Assembly: GCA_963575645.1 (NCBI GenBank)
Contig: OY754466.1
Span: forward strand, 6,922,001-6,986,000
Origin: Xanthostigma xanthostigma
Lineage: Eukaryota; Arthropoda; Insecta; Raphidioptera; Raphidiidae
DNA length: 64,000 nt
Direction of reading: 5' to 3'
A program made the translations under genes and the position numbers. Shown here piece after piece: positions 61,962-64,000 of the stretch (position 1 is the stretch's first letter; every line of letters starts with the position of its first letter). The notes under the pieces are model-generated. The model had not been told where the DNA came from. It did no database searches and was given only the letters and a program-made list of their open reading frames with translations.

Positions 61962-62632
61962 CTAGCGGCCCTGTACGTGCTTCGCTACGTATAAAGTGAA
62001 ATAATAAAACAATTTAATTGGAACATCTATCTATCTATCTATTTTATTAATTGCTAGCTATTTTAAAATATACATGGGCGTATATGTGTGTATGTCGAGC
62101 ACTCCGGCTGCGCCGTCGTGCTCGAAAAAAAATAGCGTAAAGTATTCGTGGATAACTGGTCTTTAAAACACTTGCTCTATTTCGAGGGTTCACTCCGGCT
62201 GCGCCGTCGTGCTCGATGAAACGTTGCGCCATCTATTGAATATTTACTCAATCCAGTCAACAGGTATCGCCATCTGTTAGAATCTTTTGGAGCTAAGCTC
62301 TATTTCGAGGGTTCACTCCGGCTGCGCCGTCGTGCTCGATGAAACGTTGCGCCATCTATTGAATATTTACTCAATCCAGTCAACAGGTATCGCCATCTGT
62401 TAGAATCCTTTGGAGCTAACAGATAATTATGACTGTCAATGAATAGACAAATAATTTGCAATAAAATAATATTGCGACTATAAATTGAAATGTAAGCTAT
62501 CCTATCTTTCAAGTTGGGTCGAATTGCACACGGTGTGCAAATAAAAATTTAAAATCGGTTCAGTAGTTTAGGAGTTCATCGCGGACAAACAACCGGACAA
62601 ACAACGTGACACGTAATTTTTATATATAAAGA
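61962..62632 (-). mobile_element. Helitron family H2, copy 2, with tandem duplication
   Basis: Minus strand: starts TCTTTATATATAAAAATTACGTG-type text and ends GCACGTACAGGGCCGCTAG (CTAG 61962-61965). It shares the end and CACGACGGCGCAGCCGGAGT with 19543-19892. The interior carries a 123-bp segment in two tandem copies. Non-coding. Confidence 0.7.
62174..62419. repeat. 123-bp tandem duplication inside a Helitron
   Basis: Units 62174-62296 and 62297-62419 differ at about one position (TCTTTTGG versus TCCTTTGG). Each holds GGCTGCGCCGTCGTGCTCGA and CAACAGGTATCGCCATCTGT. A third partial ACTCCGGCTGCGCCGTCGTG lies at 62100-62125. Near-identity implies a recent duplication. Confidence 0.85.
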
Positions 62633-62996
62633 TAATTTATAATAAATTACTGACACTTTTACGTATGCCAGTTTTTATCAAGAAAGTAAAAGACATTTTA
62701 TTAATAGACGCATTTTATATAGCCTGAATGAATATTTTTCACATGTTTTTTAAGAAAGTTATAATGACGTATCTATACATTTTGTTATGTTTTTAAGATG
62801 ATATTAAAATTCTATTTTATTCTATTCATTTGTATTTATTCTACCCGTGAAGGGGTAGCTTGAAAAGTTATGAAAGTTCCAAATACGATTATTTTTGGCA
62901 TAAATATTTTTAATACATATGTATTATATTGTACCACTGATGGTTTCTATTACCAATTTTTGTGAAATTTAGATTTTTCTCACATTTTATCACGCA
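62633..62996. other. Interval with no recognised feature
   Basis: About 360 bp. Nothing recognised. Confidence 0.4.
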
Positions 62997-63237
62997 CTAG
63001 CGGCCCGGTCTGGCTTCGCCCGAGTATGTATATTGTCACCATTTTTTCGTCGACTTAAGTTGCAAAATTGGTCTTCACGTAAAAGCGCTTTGATTTTAAA
63101 GCAATAATATATAGCCTACGTCTATCCCGAAGGTTCATTCTAAATATTGATGGAAAAAAATTGAAATCGGATGAGTAGTTTCGAAGATTACCTCCTACAT
63201 CCAAACTTTACTTCTAGCTAATATACAGTCATATAGA
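62997..63237 (-). mobile_element. Helitron-like family H4, complete short copy
   Basis: Minus strand: starts TCTATATGACTGTATATTAG, continues GGAGGTAATCTTCGAAACTA, GAATGAACCTTCGGGATAGA, GACCAATTTTGCAACTTAAG, and ends GAAGCCAGACCGGGCCGCTAG (CTAG 62997-63000). 241 bp, non-coding. It shares its 5' two thirds with 23937-24135. Confidence 0.65.
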
Positions 63238-63408
63238 TAAACGGCCATACTGATTACAACCGAACTTTGTACACCAGTAAATACGGAACACTGCGCTGAA
63301 ATAGGGTTTCTGTTAAAATCAACCTTAACATTGAGCGACTCTTTGTGAAGGATCGACGTTTACGTGAGCGAAGAAGCGCACAAACGCTAGTATATTATAA
63401 ATTACAAA

Positions 63409-63480
63409 CTTGGCGTGCCGCAAGACTCTCCACTGGGACCCGTGCTATTTTCATATACAATATTATGTGGAAGTCCTAAT
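63409..63480 (+). pseudogene. Non-LTR reverse transcriptase fragment
   Basis: The frame encodes LGVPQDSPLGPVLFSYTI, matching the G-V-P-Q-G-S-P-L-G-P-x-L-F block of LINE reverse transcriptases with G changed to D in the PQGS core. The upstream Y-A-D-D partner region and the rest of the ORF are not found, and the frame stops about 15 codons later. A short, dead piece. Confidence 0.6.
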
Positions 63481-64000
63481 ATCTTCGTACAGATTACATA
63501 GGTATTACATTCCATTAACAGCTCAACAAAATGTTTACCCGCTCCCCTTGCGGCCCCGCCGCTCCCCACGTTATAGCAGCAGCCGGCAGCAGATGCCAAC
63601 AGTGTCCGGTTTCACATATCCCCAGTACTTAAATATCATCCTCGCGATTTAACTTTAACTTGCAAAAGTTATCCAGAACTGCAATCAACATTTATTAACA
63701 TCGAGTCGAAAATAGAATTTGCAAAAAATATTCACTTTTTTCAAAACAAGAATACAACATGCGTTTTCTAAAATAAATTCATACAGGAAAATCTTGTGAC
63801 GAGCTTTTATATCATATAAATTGTATAATGTAATAAATGAATGGGTTTGATTTAATTTAAAGTTTATTTTCTTCTTTTTAGAGCATTTAAATAAAAGCTT
63901 GTTTATATAAAAATGTTTTTTTTTACTTTATAACTTTTGCTAAGCAATTTTACTAATAATCGTCTTCTCTAGTGCTGTAGTATCACCGATTAAAAAGAAA
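63481..64000. other. Interval with no recognised feature
   Basis: About 520 bp. A GC-rich patch at 63537-63600 (CCGCTCCCCTTGCGGCCCCG) is unexplained. Confidence 0.4.

Overview
The window reads as intergenic, repeat-dominated DNA from an insect nuclear genome, most likely a moth or butterfly (Lepidoptera). It is AT-rich, its longest open frame is 224 codons, and there is no operon-like gene packing. The Lepidoptera assignment is an inference from repeats: small Helitrons opening TC-TATACTAATATATAAAG with CTAG-type ends, the TCTGTCTGTC...CCTCGGTGCGCGAG type of retroelement tail, and many small inverted-repeat elements with insect-type transposase relics. No host gene could be identified with confidence.

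Layout. 0-8 kb: palindromic and foldback MITEs, a hairpin element (family A) split by another element (family B) and joined to a tRNA-like module, a PIF/Harbinger copy, two copies of a palindrome-headed repeat and a hAT-type end. 8-13 kb: a tandem duplication behind a Helitron start, a hAT MITE with its target duplication, a tRNA-derived SINE, two family H3 Helitrons and a mariner MITE. 14-24 kb: a second A+B+tRNA-like composite, a TIR element with internal tandem repeats, two copies of repeat R, Helitrons, a 40-bp minisatellite, a second SINE with a perfect 29-bp target duplication and several tRNA-like fragments. 24-37 kb: a second Harbinger copy, a family D repeat split by B, three further small Helitrons, a decayed Helitron helicase, and a ~120-bp tandem array also split by B. 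37-46 kb: tRNA-like units, a near-perfect 558-bp palindrome, a foldback element with tandem-repeat arms, an inverted repeat with a hammerhead-like core, a second mariner MITE and more MITEs. 46-49 kb: the longest open frame, of unknown function, whose 3' end is overwritten by a hAT element. 49-64 kb: the third tRNA-like + A composite with two nested insertions, the fourth H3 Helitron, an element carrying ~154-bp tandem units, pogo/Tigger-type elements, two minus-strand Helitrons and a scrap of non-LTR reverse transcriptase.

The elements form a visible stratigraphy. B copies sit inside A, D and the tandem array; small Helitrons sit beside an older helicase relic; a hAT element sits inside the open frame. 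Uninterrupted copies elsewhere in the window act as internal empty-site controls, so several element borders can be read directly. Transposase and replicase coding survives only as fragments (Harbinger, mariner, pogo/Tigger, Helitron helicase, non-LTR RT), so I see no element able to move by itself.
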